Positions 28,408-43,786 of a DNA stretch of 64,000 nt are shown here, in pieces. The first letter of the stretch is position 1. Each line of letters opens with the position of its first letter. The notes below the pieces were generated by a model. It worked only from the letters and a program-made list of their open reading frames with translations, was not told where the DNA came from and searched no databases. Position numbers and translations under genes: made by a program. The stretch comes from Lachnospiraceae bacterium. Lineage in GTDB: Bacteria > Bacillota > Clostridia > Lachnospirales > Lachnospiraceae. Where the stretch lies: assembly GCA_015056865.1 (NCBI GenBank), contig SVFM01000017.1, positions 1 to 64,000 on the forward strand. The letters are read 5' to 3'.

Positions 28408-29586
28408 CTATATTTTCTCCTGTTTCAGTTCAGCCAGCAACCTCTGCAACGTAACAGATAAGTGCAGATGCTCACACATATCATCCAGAGTTTTCGACTC
28501 CTTAAGTGCCACCTGCATTCCCCGGCGCCTGACGGCTCTTATTAATATATTCTTGGGCGTATGTTCCATATCTATAAATTCTAATATCTGTGTATCATAC
28601 CCCTCTTTTTCCAACAAGTTTGCCCGCACCGCATCCGTAACAAGCGCTGCAATCCTTTCCTTGATCAGGCCATACTTTAAAATAGGGGCCAGCTCCGGAC
28701 AGGCAATCTGCCTGTTCACTTCATGCTGACAGCAGGGCACCGCAAAGATTACCTCTGCCCCCCATCGTACCGCCTTCTCCAGCGCATAGTCGGTGGCTGT
28801 ATCGCAGGCATGCAGACTTACTACCATATCCACCTGCCCCTCACTCTCATAGGTGCTAATGTCTCCCCTCTCAAAGAAAAGCTCCTTATATCCGTATTTT
28901 TCAGCCAGTTCATTGCAGTGCCTGATCACATCCGTTTTGAGATCCAATCCTGTGATCCTGACAGGATATCCCTTAAGCACATGCAGATAATGATACATGG
29001 CAAATGTCAAATAGGATTTGCCGCAGCCGAAATCAATGATCCGCAATGTCTGTCCCTGCCGGAACTTAGGTAGTACATCCTCAATGAATTCCAGATAACG
29101 GTTGATCTGCCTAAATTTATCATATCTGCTTCGAACGATCTTCCCCTCCTTGGTCTGTACCCCAAGGTCAATCAGGAACTGCACCGGCTTTCCTTCTTCC
29201 AGGATATATTTTTTTGTTCTGTTATGTTCCAACGCTCTGCTCTGAGACGCCTGATTTTGCTGCCTCTTTACACGCAAAGTGACTTTACCCTTTTTGCTAA
29301 CGAGAACAGTGACTGTACCCAACACCGATTGGATTTCTCCCTGCCTATAATTATCTGTAAGCCTCTTTATGATGAGTTCTGCCATCTCCTGTCTTTCATG
29401 GTTACTGTGAAACACCTGTGTACCCAAATAGATTGTTTGCTGGTAAACGATCTCCCCCTTCAGCAATATGGGGCGTATCTTTATCTTGCTCCCTTGCTCG
29501 GTATCCCTGGGATTACTCAAAATAATTTGGTATACATTTTCATCTAACCATTCTTCTAATATTCTTTCTAATTGTTCCATATTCAA
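28408..29586 (-). CDS. Class I SAM-dependent methyltransferase
   Basis: 392 aa; LRIIDFGCGKSYLTFAMYHYL, VSLHACDTATDYAL, FAVPCCQHE. Confidence 0.82.
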   Translation of the reverse strand: MNMEQLERILEEWLDENVYQIILSNPRDTEQGSKIKIRPILLKGEIVYQQTIYLGTQVFHSNHERQEMAELIIKRLTDNYRQGEIQSVLGTVTVLVSKKGKVTLRVKRQQNQASQSRALEHNRTKKYILEEGKPVQFLIDLGVQTKEGKIVRSRYDKFRQINRYLEFIEDVLPKFRQGQTLRIIDFGCGKSYLTFAMYHYLHVLKGYPVRITGLDLKTDVIRHCNELAEKYGYKELFFERGDISTYESEGQVDMVVSLHACDTATDYALEKAVRWGAEVIFAVPCCQHEVNRQIACPELAPILKYGLIKERIAALVTDAVRANLLEKEGYDTQILEFIDMEHTPKNILIRAVRRRGMQVALKESKTLDDMCEHLHLSVTLQRLLAELKQEKI

Positions 29587-29612
29587 AACCTCGTCATACG
29601 CCTGCTTAAAAA

Positions 29613-29643
29613 ATAGTCATAGTGCCCGGTGCACCATGACTAT
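29613..29643. terminator. Hairpin/terminator
   Basis: ATAGTCATagtgcccggtgcaccATGACTAT flanked by A/T runs. Confidence 0.7.
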
Positions 29644-29672
29644 ATTTTACTGGCTTTATGCTAAAACCTCAA

Positions 29673-30059
29673 CTAGAAATTGATGAAACTTTTTCTGGAA
29701 CAGTGTCTTCTCCTATATATCTCATGGAAAAGCAGGATCTGAATTATGTCAGCCACCCATTCCCATTTTTCCGCCGAACCTTCTATCCCTTGTTCTTCAT
29801 CCTCTCTTCTGATAATCTCCAAGATACTTTCCGCCAGCCTGTATAGCTGCCATCTGTCCGGATATTCGTCATAAATCAAACTGCCCTCGTAGTCCATCTT
29901 ATCTACGATCTCTGCAATCCGCCGTTGATACTTTTTTGCCTGGGACGGATATAATTGCTGTAGATATTCCAAATCCCTGGTTACATTGTTTTCTTCCCTG
30001 ATGTGCCACGGCGCCTGATATGTCATATAAAAAGGAACCACCCTATGCCTGTAATCCAT
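29673..30059 (-). CDS. Conserved hypothetical protein
   Basis: MDYRHRVVPFYMTYQAPWHIREENN...; start chosen downstream of GGAGGC; lies between atpC and a terminator. Confidence 0.65.
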   Translation of the reverse strand: MDYRHRVVPFYMTYQAPWHIREENNVTRDLEYLQQLYPSQAKKYQRRIAEIVDKMDYEGSLIYDEYPDRWQLYRLAESILEIIRREDEEQGIEGSAEKWEWVADIIQILLFHEIYRRRHCSRKSFINF

Positions 30060-30121
30060 AGTGCCTCCGTTGCTCTTTTTGTTAGCATATGCAAAAGGCC
30101 GCAAAAAAGCTACGGGTATTT

Positions 30122-30517
30122 TTATTTCAACACTGATATCCGGGCCAATGCTCGCAGCAATGCCGTTTCTGCTCTGGCTATATCCGTCTCGGGTGTCTTG
30201 GTTTGCAAACGCTCCTGGGCTCTTTGCTTGGCCGCCAAAGCTCTCTCTTCATCGATCTCATCCGGCCATTCTATAACTTCCGCAAGAATTGTCACCCGGT
30301 CCTGAAGGATTTCTGCAAACCCTGCATGCAGGGCGGCGATTTTCATCTGCTCTTCTTCGTAGATCGTCAGAACTCCCGGCTTTACAATAACCGTCATGGG
30401 CACATGCGCCGGAAGAACTCCGATCTGCCCTTCCGTGGTGTTAAACTCCACCGCCGTTACCGGTCCCTCAAAGAAAACTCTGTCAGGCGCAATGATTTTT
30501 AATGTGAATTCTTTCAT
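30122..30517 (-). CDS. atpC: F-type ATP synthase epsilon subunit
   Basis: MKEFTLKIIAPDRVFFEGPVTAVEFNTTEGQIGVLPAHVPMT. Confidence 0.95.
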   Translation of the reverse strand: MKEFTLKIIAPDRVFFEGPVTAVEFNTTEGQIGVLPAHVPMTVIVKPGVLTIYEEEQMKIAALHAGFAEILQDRVTILAEVIEWPDEIDEERALAAKQRAQERLQTKTPETDIARAETALLRALARISVLK

Positions 30518-30518
30518 C

Positions 30519-32784
<2,266 letters not shown>

Positions 32785-32811
32785 TATACTTTACCCTGCC
32801 TTTCTATGCAT

Positions 32812-34881
<2,070 letters not shown>

Positions 34882-34894
<13 letters not shown>

Positions 34895-35448
34895 GTGTTC
34901 TCACCCATTTCCTTCAAGGTCTCATCAATGAGAGCCTCCTGAGCCGCCACGTCAATGGACGCAGCCACAATCTTTCCGGCCATCATGGATGCCAACTCAA
35001 CCATCTGGCGTTTCACATCATCTGCTGCCTTTTGTTTCTCCAGCTCCGCTTCCCTGTGAGCTCTGTCCATAATGCGGTTTGCTTCTGCTCTTGCACGCTC
35101 CAGGATCTGATTCTCATTGGCCAAAGCTTTCTTTCTGGTCTCGCCCAGAATCTGCGCCGCTTCCTTATCAATTTCTTTTAGTTTGCCTTCGTATTCTTCC
35201 CGCAAAGCCCGCGCCTCTGCCATATCGGCAGCTGCACTTTCCAGCTCACTTTTGATCTTATTCTGTCTGCCCTCCAGCATCTTACGTGCGGGGTTGAACA
35301 GAAAATAAGACAATGCGATAAACAGGAAGAATAATGCGACGATCGTCAGCCCTGCATCCGCGATCAGTTGCAGATCCAGATCAAAAATCCTGGACATTTC
35401 AGCCCCTGATTCCAGCAAAGCCGCCCCTGTTTTTGCTAAGTTATTCAC
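34882..35448 (-). CDS. atpF: F-type ATP synthase b subunit
   Basis: Single TM then long charged helix; position in operon. Confidence 0.93.
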
Positions 35449-35466
35449 CCTGCGCTCCTCCTGTTA

Positions 35467-35754
<288 letters not shown>

Positions 35755-35767
35755 TTATCCGAGTCCT

Positions 35768-36505
35768 TTATTCTGCACCCGATTCAATAGCATTATTGAC
35801 ATATGTCATGGTCAACATACAGAACACATAGGTCTGTATCGCTCCCGAGAACAGATCAAAATAAACATGCAGTGCCGCAGGCCAGATCAGTGCAAACTTT
35901 TGCAGCAGACCATATATCAAGGCCATCATAACCGTACCTGACAACACATTTGCAAACAAACGCAGGGAAAGCGAAATGGGTACCGCAATCTCACTGATAA
36001 TATTGATCGGAAACCAGATCGGCAGCCAGGGTGGCAACGGCGAACACATATCCCGCCAGATAGCCTTCGGCTTTTGGTATTTGAACTGGTTAAAATGGAT
36101 CAATATAAATGTCAGAACACCCAGCGGCAATGTTACCCCATAGTCCGCTGTAGGCGGTCTAAGCCCTAAAAGCCCCGAAAAGTTACTGATCAATATGAAA
36201 ATAAAGACCGTCCCGATGTAGTTCCGAAAACCTCGGGCATTCTTTCCCATGGAAGCGCCAACCATGCCATCCAATTTCTCTACCACCAATTCTACCACAT
36301 TCTGAAACCCCTTGGGTATCTCCGTGGCCCTGCGCATGACAATATTGGCGGCTACCGCAAAGCCCAGAATGATCAGAATCACAATTAGTAAACAAACATG
36401 GGTGGTAGTGATCCACAATTCCTGACCAAACAGCTTATACTTAAAGACTCCATGTATCATAAAGTCTATGTCCGCTCCGCCGGAAAGCAAAATGCTCCGT
36501 GCCAT
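35768..36505 (-). CDS. atpB: F-type ATP synthase a subunit
   Basis: ISEIAVPISLSLRLFANVLSGTVMMALIYG; start MARSILLSGG. Confidence 0.94.
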   Translation of the reverse strand: MARSILLSGGADIDFMIHGVFKYKLFGQELWITTTHVCLLIVILIILGFAVAANIVMRRATEIPKGFQNVVELVVEKLDGMVGASMGKNARGFRNYIGTVFIFILISNFSGLLGLRPPTADYGVTLPLGVLTFILIHFNQFKYQKPKAIWRDMCSPLPPWLPIWFPINIISEIAVPISLSLRLFANVLSGTVMMALIYGLLQKFALIWPAALHVYFDLFSGAIQTYVFCMLTMTYVNNAIESGAE

Positions 36506-36509
36506 TTCT

Positions 36510-36971
36510 TTACTCTCCTCCTTCCACAATGGTCTCCTCCACTTCCTCTAAAGGCTGAGGAATGGGATCAGATTCCTGAAAATATCTATTTGTCAGCTTA
36601 TGTGCAAAAGGCTGAAGATAAGCCCCCACCTTAAGCCCCATGATACCCACAAAAGTCAAAATCGGATTACCAACTCCAGATAATACCACCAGAGCAAATA
36701 CCGCAACAATCGCCACATACCTAAAAAGGTTGGAGACCGTCATTCTCCTGGCCACATTGCCTGCAGGCCCTGAAAAAGCCCGATCAAGAGAAATATACAT
36801 ATGCAGGCCCGCAAGGATCGCAATCATAATCCCTATCCAAAGTCCCACCGAATAAGATATAGCATCTTTCACAAACCACACGCCGGACACTTGACACAGT
36901 AGTCCCCAGAAAAGAATACCGCATTCCAATTCCAGCACTGTTCTATTCCATTTTCTGATCTTTTCCTTCAT
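36510..36971 (-). CDS. ATP synthase subunit I-like membrane protein
   Basis: MKEKIRKWNRTVLELECGILFW..., 4 TM, immediately upstream of atpB. Confidence 0.7.
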   Translation of the reverse strand: MKEKIRKWNRTVLELECGILFWGLLCQVSGVWFVKDAISYSVGLWIGIMIAILAGLHMYISLDRAFSGPAGNVARRMTVSNLFRYVAIVAVFALVVLSGVGNPILTFVGIMGLKVGAYLQPFAHKLTNRYFQESDPIPQPLEEVEETIVEGGE

Positions 36972-37206
36972 GCGCTCCACTGCTCTCGCTACGATATATC
37001 CTCTTAGCCATCTTAAAAATATTGGTAAACCCTGCCAATGCACCCACAAAGAATAGCAGAACCGTCCAGTAACCTGTGTTCAGCTTTTCATCCAGAAAAA
37101 CGCCAAGCAGCACGCATAATACAATGGGTACAAGCATATTGATGCCAAACTGGCTGATCAGCACCAACGATCGATATACATTTCGATCATACCCCTTCTT
37201 TCTCAT
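36943..37206 (-). CDS. AtpZ/AtpI family protein
   Basis: MRKKGYDRNVYRSLVLISQFGINMLVPIVLCVLLGVFLDEKLNTGYWTVLLFFVGALAGFTNIFKM. Confidence 0.8.
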   Translation of the reverse strand: MRKKGYDRNVYRSLVLISQFGINMLVPIVLCVLLGVFLDEKLNTGYWTVLLFFVGALAGFTNIFKMAKRIYRSESSGAHEGKDQKME

Positions 37207-37329
37207 CCGGCCACTCTTCTCCCTATTTTTGTGTGTTGGAATATATTATACACTTACATCCGTCAATTGTCCAAATATTTTTATATTTTAAGCAATAGTA
37301 TTACCAAACCTTGCATTTTACATCCATTT

Positions 37330-37371
37330 AAAATGGCACTCACTGCATTCGATCACAGTGTGTGCCATTCT
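37330..37371 (-). terminator. Terminator of cell wall hydrolase gene
   Basis: AATGGCACTCACTG...CAGTGTGTGCCATT stem with TTTTAA on the minus-strand 3' side. Confidence 0.6.
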
Positions 37372-37388
37372 TCAGCATGTGATAACGC

Positions 37389-38546
37389 TTAATAAAAAAT
37401 ATGTCCCCCGATACGAATACCAGTCAAGCCTTCAATGGGAGTCCTGAAAAACAGACAATTTCCCACATTGGTTACACCGGCCATAGCCTCATCTGCAGCC
37501 CTGTAGCATTTTTCCGTAGCTCTGTTTTGGGACAAAGCCAAGGCATATCTACCGCTTTTCACAGGCGAGAACTGATTTTTTTGATAAATCACACCGGTTA
37601 TTGTGTTCGGAAACTTTGAGCTTAGCAGACGATTGATGACTACAGCGCCTACGGCCACCTGGCCTTCATAAGGCTCTCCACCCGCCTCACAGTATATCAG
37701 GTTTGCCAAAAGATATCTGTCCCCCTCAGCAAAGGTCACCTCTGAGATATCACGCCAGGCCGCATTTGCAGCTGCCGCAGCCAGAGCCTTTTCCTCTTCG
37801 ATCTTCTTTTTCAGCGCCTTGATGTCTTTTTCCTTTTCCTTGATCTGTGCCTCATAAGCACGGATCTGAGCCTCCACGTCCTCTATCTGTTCTTCATAGT
37901 TGGCAATAGAATTGGTGGTCTGTCCAATCAAGCCAGACACTTTACTCTTCTCTGCCTCCGCCTCCATTTTCAGCCCATCCAGTGCTACTTTCTCCTGATT
38001 AAGGCGAAGCTCCTCGCTTTCAATGTACTCCCTGTTTGCCACATACTCGTCAAACATCATCTGATCATAGGCCGTCAGCTGTTCAAAATTCTCATTGAAA
38101 TTCAGGAAATCCGCAAAGCCACCCATCTCAAGCAAAGCATTTAGAACCGATTTGTCATTCTGTTCATACATAAGCTGGATGCGCTTTTTCATACACTGGT
38201 ACTGCCAGGATTCCAAGTCTCTGGCATCTGCCAGATCCCGAATAATATCGGCAATTTCTTTTTCTTTTACTGCAATCTGATCTTCCAAATCTGCCAGATG
38301 TTCGCTGACTTGGGTCAACTGTTCGTTCAGCTTGTTCAGTTCGCTTTTCAGATTCTTCTGTGTGTTTTCCAGATTATCCAGCTTATCATTGCTGTCCTGT
38401 TGCTGCTGTTCCAGCTTGTCCTTGTCCTTTTCTGCCTGATCCAGTTTGTCCTGCGTTGACGTCGCATAAGAAATTGTTGGCACGCAACCGGCCAGCAACA
38501 CAATTGTCATAAACAAGGCAATCTTATGCTTTTTTCGTTTCCACAT
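37389..38546 (-). CDS. Cell wall hydrolase (coiled-coil N-terminus plus SleB/CwlJ-like domain)
   Basis: 385 aa; PcsB-like coiled coil; ANLIYCEAGGEPYEGQVAVGAVVINRLLSSKFPNTITGVIYQKNQFSP. Confidence 0.9.
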   Translation of the reverse strand: MWKRKKHKIALFMTIVLLAGCVPTISYATSTQDKLDQAEKDKDKLEQQQQDSNDKLDNLENTQKNLKSELNKLNEQLTQVSEHLADLEDQIAVKEKEIADIIRDLADARDLESWQYQCMKKRIQLMYEQNDKSVLNALLEMGGFADFLNFNENFEQLTAYDQMMFDEYVANREYIESEELRLNQEKVALDGLKMEAEAEKSKVSGLIGQTTNSIANYEEQIEDVEAQIRAYEAQIKEKEKDIKALKKKIEEEKALAAAAANAAWRDISEVTFAEGDRYLLANLIYCEAGGEPYEGQVAVGAVVINRLLSSKFPNTITGVIYQKNQFSPVKSGRYALALSQNRATEKCYRAADEAMAGVTNVGNCLFFRTPIEGLTGIRIGGHIFY

Positions 38547-38559
38547 CTACTTTTCTCCT

Positions 38560-39057
38560 TTACAGTTCCAGAGACACTACGCGCCCTGCCCGGACGTACT
38601 GCCGATACTCTACCCCTGCTGCATCAAACATTTTCTTAGATGCTGTATTAGCAGGTGTTTTATCATATTTATCACTGTCATATACAATGCTCTTAATCCC
38701 GGCCTGAATGATTGCTTTGGCACACTCATTGCAGGGAAAGAGAGACACATACAGCTTTGTTCCTTCCAGAGAACCCCCTCTGTAGTTCAAGATAGCATTC
38801 AATTCACTGTGGGTAACATACGGATACTTGGTCTCCAAAAAATCTCCGTCCCTATCCCAAGGAAATTCATCATCTGAACAGCCTATGGGAAAACCATTGT
38901 ATCCCATAGACAAAATTTTATTGTCTTTACTGACAATACATGCTCCCACCTGGGTATTTGGATCCTTAGATCTCATGCCGGCCAAGTGTGCAATCCCCAT
39001 AAAATACTCATCCCAGGAAATATAATCCTGCCGCTTACGGCTTTGCATTTTTACCAT
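38560..39057 (-). CDS. dCMP deaminase family protein (ComEB-like)
   Basis: THSELNAILNYRG ... VSLFPCNECAKAIIQAGI zinc motifs. Confidence 0.9.
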   Translation of the reverse strand: MVKMQSRKRQDYISWDEYFMGIAHLAGMRSKDPNTQVGACIVSKDNKILSMGYNGFPIGCSDDEFPWDRDGDFLETKYPYVTHSELNAILNYRGGSLEGTKLYVSLFPCNECAKAIIQAGIKSIVYDSDKYDKTPANTASKKMFDAAGVEYRQYVRAGRVVSLEL

Positions 39058-39074
39058 AAATCAAACTCCCTGTT

Positions 39075-39704
39075 TTATTTGGTACCAAATATTCTATCTC
39101 CGGCATCTCCCAGCCCGGGTACAATGTATCCGTGATCATTCAGTTTCTCGTCAAGTGCACCGATATACATATCTACATCCGGATGGGCTTCCTGCATTTT
39201 TTGAACACCTTCGGGTGCCGCAATGATACACATAAAATGGATCTTTTTGCATCCTTTGTCTTTCAGCATCTGGATGGCAGCCACAGAGGAACCCCCGGTG
39301 GCCAACATGGGATCCACTACAAATACTTCTCTCTCTGCACAATCAGCAGGCAGCTTGCAGTAATATTCAACGGGCTCTAAGGTCTCCGGATCTCTATACA
39401 GACCGATATGGCCCACCTTTGCTGCCGGGATCAACTGCAGTACGCCATCCACCATACCTAATCCCGCACGCAGAATAGGTACAATAGCCATCTTTTTGCC
39501 TTTCAGCTCCTTAGCCTTTGCTGTGCAGATAGGCGTTTCTATCTCCACCTCTGCCATCTGCAGATCTCTGGTAGCCTCATAACAGATCAACATGGCAATT
39601 TCACCAATGGTCTGTCTGAAGTCTTTGGTTCCGGTTTCTTTTCTTCTGATGTAACCAATCTTGTGCTGAATCAAGGGATGATCTGTAACTACTACTTTCG
39701 ACAT
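39075..39704 (-). CDS. upp: Uracil phosphoribosyltransferase
   Basis: [43 protein letters not shown]. Confidence 0.96.
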   Translation of the reverse strand: MSKVVVTDHPLIQHKIGYIRRKETGTKDFRQTIGEIAMLICYEATRDLQMAEVEIETPICTAKAKELKGKKMAIVPILRAGLGMVDGVLQLIPAAKVGHIGLYRDPETLEPVEYYCKLPADCAEREVFVVDPMLATGGSSVAAIQMLKDKGCKKIHFMCIIAAPEGVQKMQEAHPDVDMYIGALDEKLNDHGYIVPGLGDAGDRIFGTK

Positions 39705-39739
39705 TTTCCTGCCTCCTGTTTTATCTTTTTTACTGTATT

Positions 39740-40774
39740 TTATACATATATTATGTGATAGCCCGCTGCTTTAAGTAAGCGATTCATAATAGCCTGTCCC
39801 ACACCGGCTGTATCAAAGGCCTCCGAATACATGATTTCTACCTTTTCTTCATCAAACTCTCTTAAGATACGGTAAAGCTCCCTTGCAATTCTGGCTTCAT
39901 CATCACGTTTTCCGATATTTTTCACAACATCCGCTAAGTACTTGTCCCTATTCTCATCTGTGCAGATCACTCCGGTCTTCTTACCGGCCGACTGACTAAG
40001 CTTCTCATTGATCCAATGCACCACCCGCTCCGGCTCTCCTGCCACAATGGTCAATTCCCCGACTGGTGCATAATGTCTGTATTTCATCCCCGGTGCCTTT
40101 GGTGCCTGTCCTGTGTCTGCTGACATAATTGTCACATCAGTTTTCACCTGGCCCAATACTTCCTCCAGCATCTCCCGGGTAATATATCCCGGCCTAAGGA
40201 TCTCCGGCACATCCGTGGTCAGATCCACAATGGTGGACTCTAACCCGATACCAACCGGCCCACCATCCAGGATCATGTCAATCCTTCCATCCAAATCCTC
40301 CAGCACGTGACCGGCCAGAGTAGGGCTGGGCTTTCCGGAACTATTGGCACTGGGTGCTACCACATATCCCCCTGCAGCATCGATCAATGCCAATGCTATA
40401 GGATGATTTGGCATCCGCACTGCCACCGTATCCAGACCGCCTGTAACTTCATAAGGAACCCTGTCTGCCTTTGGCAGGATCATGGTCAAGGGCCCCGGCC
40501 AGAATTTTTCTGCCAAAAGCATGGCTTCCCGGGGTACTTCAGCCGCAACCATTTTTAAATCTTCTATCCTGCAGATATGCACGATCAGTGGATTGTCAGA
40601 AGGTCTGCCCTTGGCCTCATAGATTTTCCGGCAGGATCCCGGATTGAATGCATCTCCTCCCAAGCCATAGACTGTCTCCGTAGGAAATGCTACCAGTCCA
40701 CCTTCCTGCAGAATTCTACCAGCCTGCGCCATATATTCTTTCTGTTGATCTATCTCAACAAATTTTGTCCTCAT
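39740..40774 (-). CDS. L-threonylcarbamoyladenylate synthase (TsaC/Sua5 family)
   Basis: [31 protein letters not shown]-terminal Sua5 domain; start MRTKFVEID with GGAGGC. Confidence 0.93.
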   Translation of the reverse strand: MRTKFVEIDQQKEYMAQAGRILQEGGLVAFPTETVYGLGGDAFNPGSCRKIYEAKGRPSDNPLIVHICRIEDLKMVAAEVPREAMLLAEKFWPGPLTMILPKADRVPYEVTGGLDTVAVRMPNHPIALALIDAAGGYVVAPSANSSGKPSPTLAGHVLEDLDGRIDMILDGGPVGIGLESTIVDLTTDVPEILRPGYITREMLEEVLGQVKTDVTIMSADTGQAPKAPGMKYRHYAPVGELTIVAGEPERVVHWINEKLSQSAGKKTGVICTDENRDKYLADVVKNIGKRDDEARIARELYRILREFDEEKVEIMYSEAFDTAGVGQAIMNRLLKAAGYHIIYV

Positions 40775-40871
40775 AAATGCCTCCGTGGGCACTTGCCTGA
40801 CGCTCTGTAAAGCTCACGGCAATACCCTGTACGCACACAGTATAACACATTAATTTGATTCTGTAAATTTA

Positions 40872-41582
40872 TTACAAATTTGTTTCATTTAAATATTGTA
40901 AAATTCCCATGTGAATGGACCAGGCTATCTTCTCCTGGTAATGAGGAGATATCAATTTTTCTGCCTCTGCCCTGTTGGAAAGAAAGCCACACTCCACGAT
41001 CACAATAGGCCACTGGGTCTTTTTCAAAAGATAATAGCTGTCGTTGGCCTTGATCCCTCTGGTGTTTTGGGGATCCAGATCTTCCACCAGTCTGGTCTGA
41101 ATCTTCTGTGCCAAATCTTTCCCCACCGTACTGTCTGTATAATAAAACACTTGGGCACCATGTACATATTCTTCCGAATAACTGTTCTGATGAATACTGA
41201 CCACCAGATCCGGCTTTACCTCCTCGATCAGCGCAATCCTGCGCTTCATGTCCTGCACCTTTTTATTGGAGGCGTCCGCATCATTGAGCCCGGCATCCTC
41301 CTGTCTGGTCATGATCACATCCACATCATTTGCTGTCAAAAATTTCTCCAGCAGCTTTGCAATCTGCAGATTAATATCCTTTTCCAGTGCATCATTGATA
41401 CCCACCTTCCCCGGGTCATGTCCTCCGTGTCCCGCATCGATCACCACACAGGGCCTGTTCTTTTCAAGTGTTGTCCCCGCATCTGTGTTGAGTTTTACCA
41501 CTTCCAGGGATTTGTCTATCACCCACAACACCGAGGCTGCAAGGAGCACCCCCAGCACTGCAGAAAAAAGTTTCTCACGCAT
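40872..41582 (-). CDS. N-acetylmuramoyl-L-alanine amidase (CwlD-like)
   Basis: Amidase_3: VVIDAGHGGHDPGKVG; SIHQNSY; VECGFLSN; N-terminal TM. Confidence 0.9.
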   Translation of the reverse strand: MREKLFSAVLGVLLAASVLWVIDKSLEVVKLNTDAGTTLEKNRPCVVIDAGHGGHDPGKVGINDALEKDINLQIAKLLEKFLTANDVDVIMTRQEDAGLNDADASNKKVQDMKRRIALIEEVKPDLVVSIHQNSYSEEYVHGAQVFYYTDSTVGKDLAQKIQTRLVEDLDPQNTRGIKANDSYYLLKKTQWPIVIVECGFLSNRAEAEKLISPHYQEKIAWSIHMGILQYLNETNL

Positions 41583-41657
41583 CTTTCACGCCTGCCGTCC
41601 ATTCCCTCTTACCTCATGTATATGAACAGCTCCGCCCGAAAATGCGCTCACACCGCC

Positions 41658-43379
41658 CTAGTTGCCGATATAAGCTGAAATAGCGTCCCAAACTCCGTCT
41701 GTTTCAAAACCAAGACGCCAGGCGGCCACACCGCCCAGATCATACTTCTGCATTACATTGATCTTGGCCAAAATGGACTGGGTATCCTCGATCCAGATCT
41801 GATACAGAGCCTTGTCCGTCTTCTTTTCCGCATAATACTGACCGGCAGTTTCATCCCAGGAAGGTTCCATACCATATTCCTTTAACAAACCTTTGACAGC
41901 GGATAAGCCGTAAGCCCTGCTTTTAACCTTCGTCCCCTCCGTGGTCCACAGCCGGGTGTAAAAGGGCAGCGCATTGACTATCTTGTTAGAGGGCATCTGG
42001 GACACTGCGATGTCCAGACCCTGAGTCACATATCCCAAAGACGCCACAGAACCTGCCACACTGCTGTCTCCGCCATGCTCATCATATCCCATAATGATCA
42101 CATAATCCGCCACCACACCCTGCTCTGCAATATCATAGTGGGCATTATAGTTGAAAGGCACCGGCACATCTACAGAGAAGATCAACTCTTTTGCCCGGCA
42201 CTGTATAGACAATTCCCGTAAGAACTGTACATAATCCTGGCCAAAGGAAGCATCAATCTTCTCAAAATCTATATTGATGCCATCCAGCCCCAGCTCCAGG
42301 GCCTTGTTGATCAGATTTTGAATCAATGTGGTCCTTGCTGTTGTGGCAGAAAGTACTGTCTTGGTATCTATATTATTGGGCTTATTATTGGCGGCATAGT
42401 TAAAATTGTCCACCACACCCCATACTTCCAAGCCCATCTCATGAGCCTTGTCCACGTAAGTTTTGGTTCCAAAGCTGGCAAAGTTCCCCGCATTGTCACT
42501 GAGGCTGAACCAGGTGGGGGCGATCACATTCATCCCGGGCGCATCTGCCACTACCTCACCGAGGGTATCATTGCCCGACTTGCCGTACACTGCATGCCAC
42601 CCCAAGGCGATTTTTTTATCCTTGGTCAGACTGGTATATTCGGGCACTTCATAGTCCGTCACTGCCGACGGCGTTTCTTTCCGCTCATTCTCCAATACTT
42701 TATTCTCAATATATCCAATAAACCCATCCTGAGTTTTTACTTCACACCAGGTCTCCATTTTATCCAGAACCACCAGCGTATCCCCGGCTGCCACATCGGT
42801 TAAAATCGGACTCTTAACCCCCCCCAGAACACGCACCGCATTGTCGCTTCTTACATCCGCCACAGTCCGCTGGTCCCACTGGGTATAGACCTGCATACGG
42901 TTGGGCTGTGCAAACACCTCATAAGAATAATTGGTGTACTGCTTCACAAAATCTGCCGCAATATAATATATGGTATCTTCGCCCACTATCCTGCTGAAGG
43001 ACAAAGTATATCCTGCATCTGTCTCCATACCGTCCACAGAATACACAGAGCTGCCCAGGACCGTGCGAATGATCTCTGTAGGGGTCGTATACAGCAAAAG
43101 CCCTTCCACCCGGTCCACATAAAACCGGTCATTAAAATACTTGTGCACCGTATCCAAGTCAAAATAACATACGTTATCCACAAGGATCGCATCTTCTTCC
43201 ACCAGTGCATCCTGCAGGATGATAGGCACCTCTTCCTCTTTTATGATATGAAAATATTCGTACAAGTCTGCCCGCTCGTCCGAATAAGTATATTTCTCCG
43301 CCACTTTTTTACCAAAAGTAAGCCAGCCAATGACTGCAATAAGTACGATCGCTACAAAAACCGGTATGATCTTCTTCAT
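41658..43379 (-). CDS. SH3 + GH18 glycosyl hydrolase (YaaH/YdhD-like)
   Basis: 573 aa; GLDGINIDFEKID catalytic motif; GWHAVYG; N-terminal TM. Confidence 0.87.
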   Translation of the reverse strand: MKKIIPVFVAIVLIAVIGWLTFGKKVAEKYTYSDERADLYEYFHIIKEEEVPIILQDALVEEDAILVDNVCYFDLDTVHKYFNDRFYVDRVEGLLLYTTPTEIIRTVLGSSVYSVDGMETDAGYTLSFSRIVGEDTIYYIAADFVKQYTNYSYEVFAQPNRMQVYTQWDQRTVADVRSDNAVRVLGGVKSPILTDVAAGDTLVVLDKMETWCEVKTQDGFIGYIENKVLENERKETPSAVTDYEVPEYTSLTKDKKIALGWHAVYGKSGNDTLGEVVADAPGMNVIAPTWFSLSDNAGNFASFGTKTYVDKAHEMGLEVWGVVDNFNYAANNKPNNIDTKTVLSATTARTTLIQNLINKALELGLDGINIDFEKIDASFGQDYVQFLRELSIQCRAKELIFSVDVPVPFNYNAHYDIAEQGVVADYVIIMGYDEHGGDSSVAGSVASLGYVTQGLDIAVSQMPSNKIVNALPFYTRLWTTEGTKVKSRAYGLSAVKGLLKEYGMEPSWDETAGQYYAEKKTDKALYQIWIEDTQSILAKINVMQKYDLGGVAAWRLGFETDGVWDAISAYIGN

Positions 43380-43573
43380 CTTTCTACCTCCTAAACGATT
43401 TTATTATAGCAGACAATCTGACTATCGTCATTACCAATTTTGACAAATTTCTATTACAGCTTGGCCGTGGTCGAAAACATCCATCCTCACGGCCAAACCG
43501 CAATGTTCTGCAGGGGCATCGGTCAAGAGAGGCGCTCCCATATTTACTCTGCTCCCCGCAATGGGCTGATATA

Positions 43574-43786
43574 CTATTTCCAGCAAGAGACCCTGTCATA
43601 CCTCAATTCCCGCAGGATCCCCTTGTCATCCAACACATAGTCAGCCATGTAAACCGTATCTTCGCCGACACATTTCCCGGCGATCTCACTGGGAAGTGCC
43701 GGAGTCCCTTCCAAAAACAGTGCCACACCGTTCTGAAAGGCATTCTCCAGCCGTTCCTCCAGTATTTGTTTTTCTTTGTTATTCAA
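43574..43786 (-). CDS. Small hypothetical protein
   Basis: MNNKEKQILEERLENAFQNGVALFLEGTPALPSEIAGKC...; strong AGGAGGAA RBS upstream. Confidence 0.55.
   Translation of the reverse strand: MNNKEKQILEERLENAFQNGVALFLEGTPALPSEIAGKCVGEDTVYMADYVLDDKGILRELRYDRVSCWK

Noticed and set aside
43165-43185. TTATCCACA within the GH18 gene (also one near 63090 in glgB)
   Set aside because: Isolated single boxes inside coding sequence, expected by chance; unlike the cluster at 21640-21798.
43384-43599. 71-aa minus-strand ORF overlapping the small ORF at 43574
   Set aside because: No RBS, biased composition; probably the out-of-frame 3' region of the small gene.
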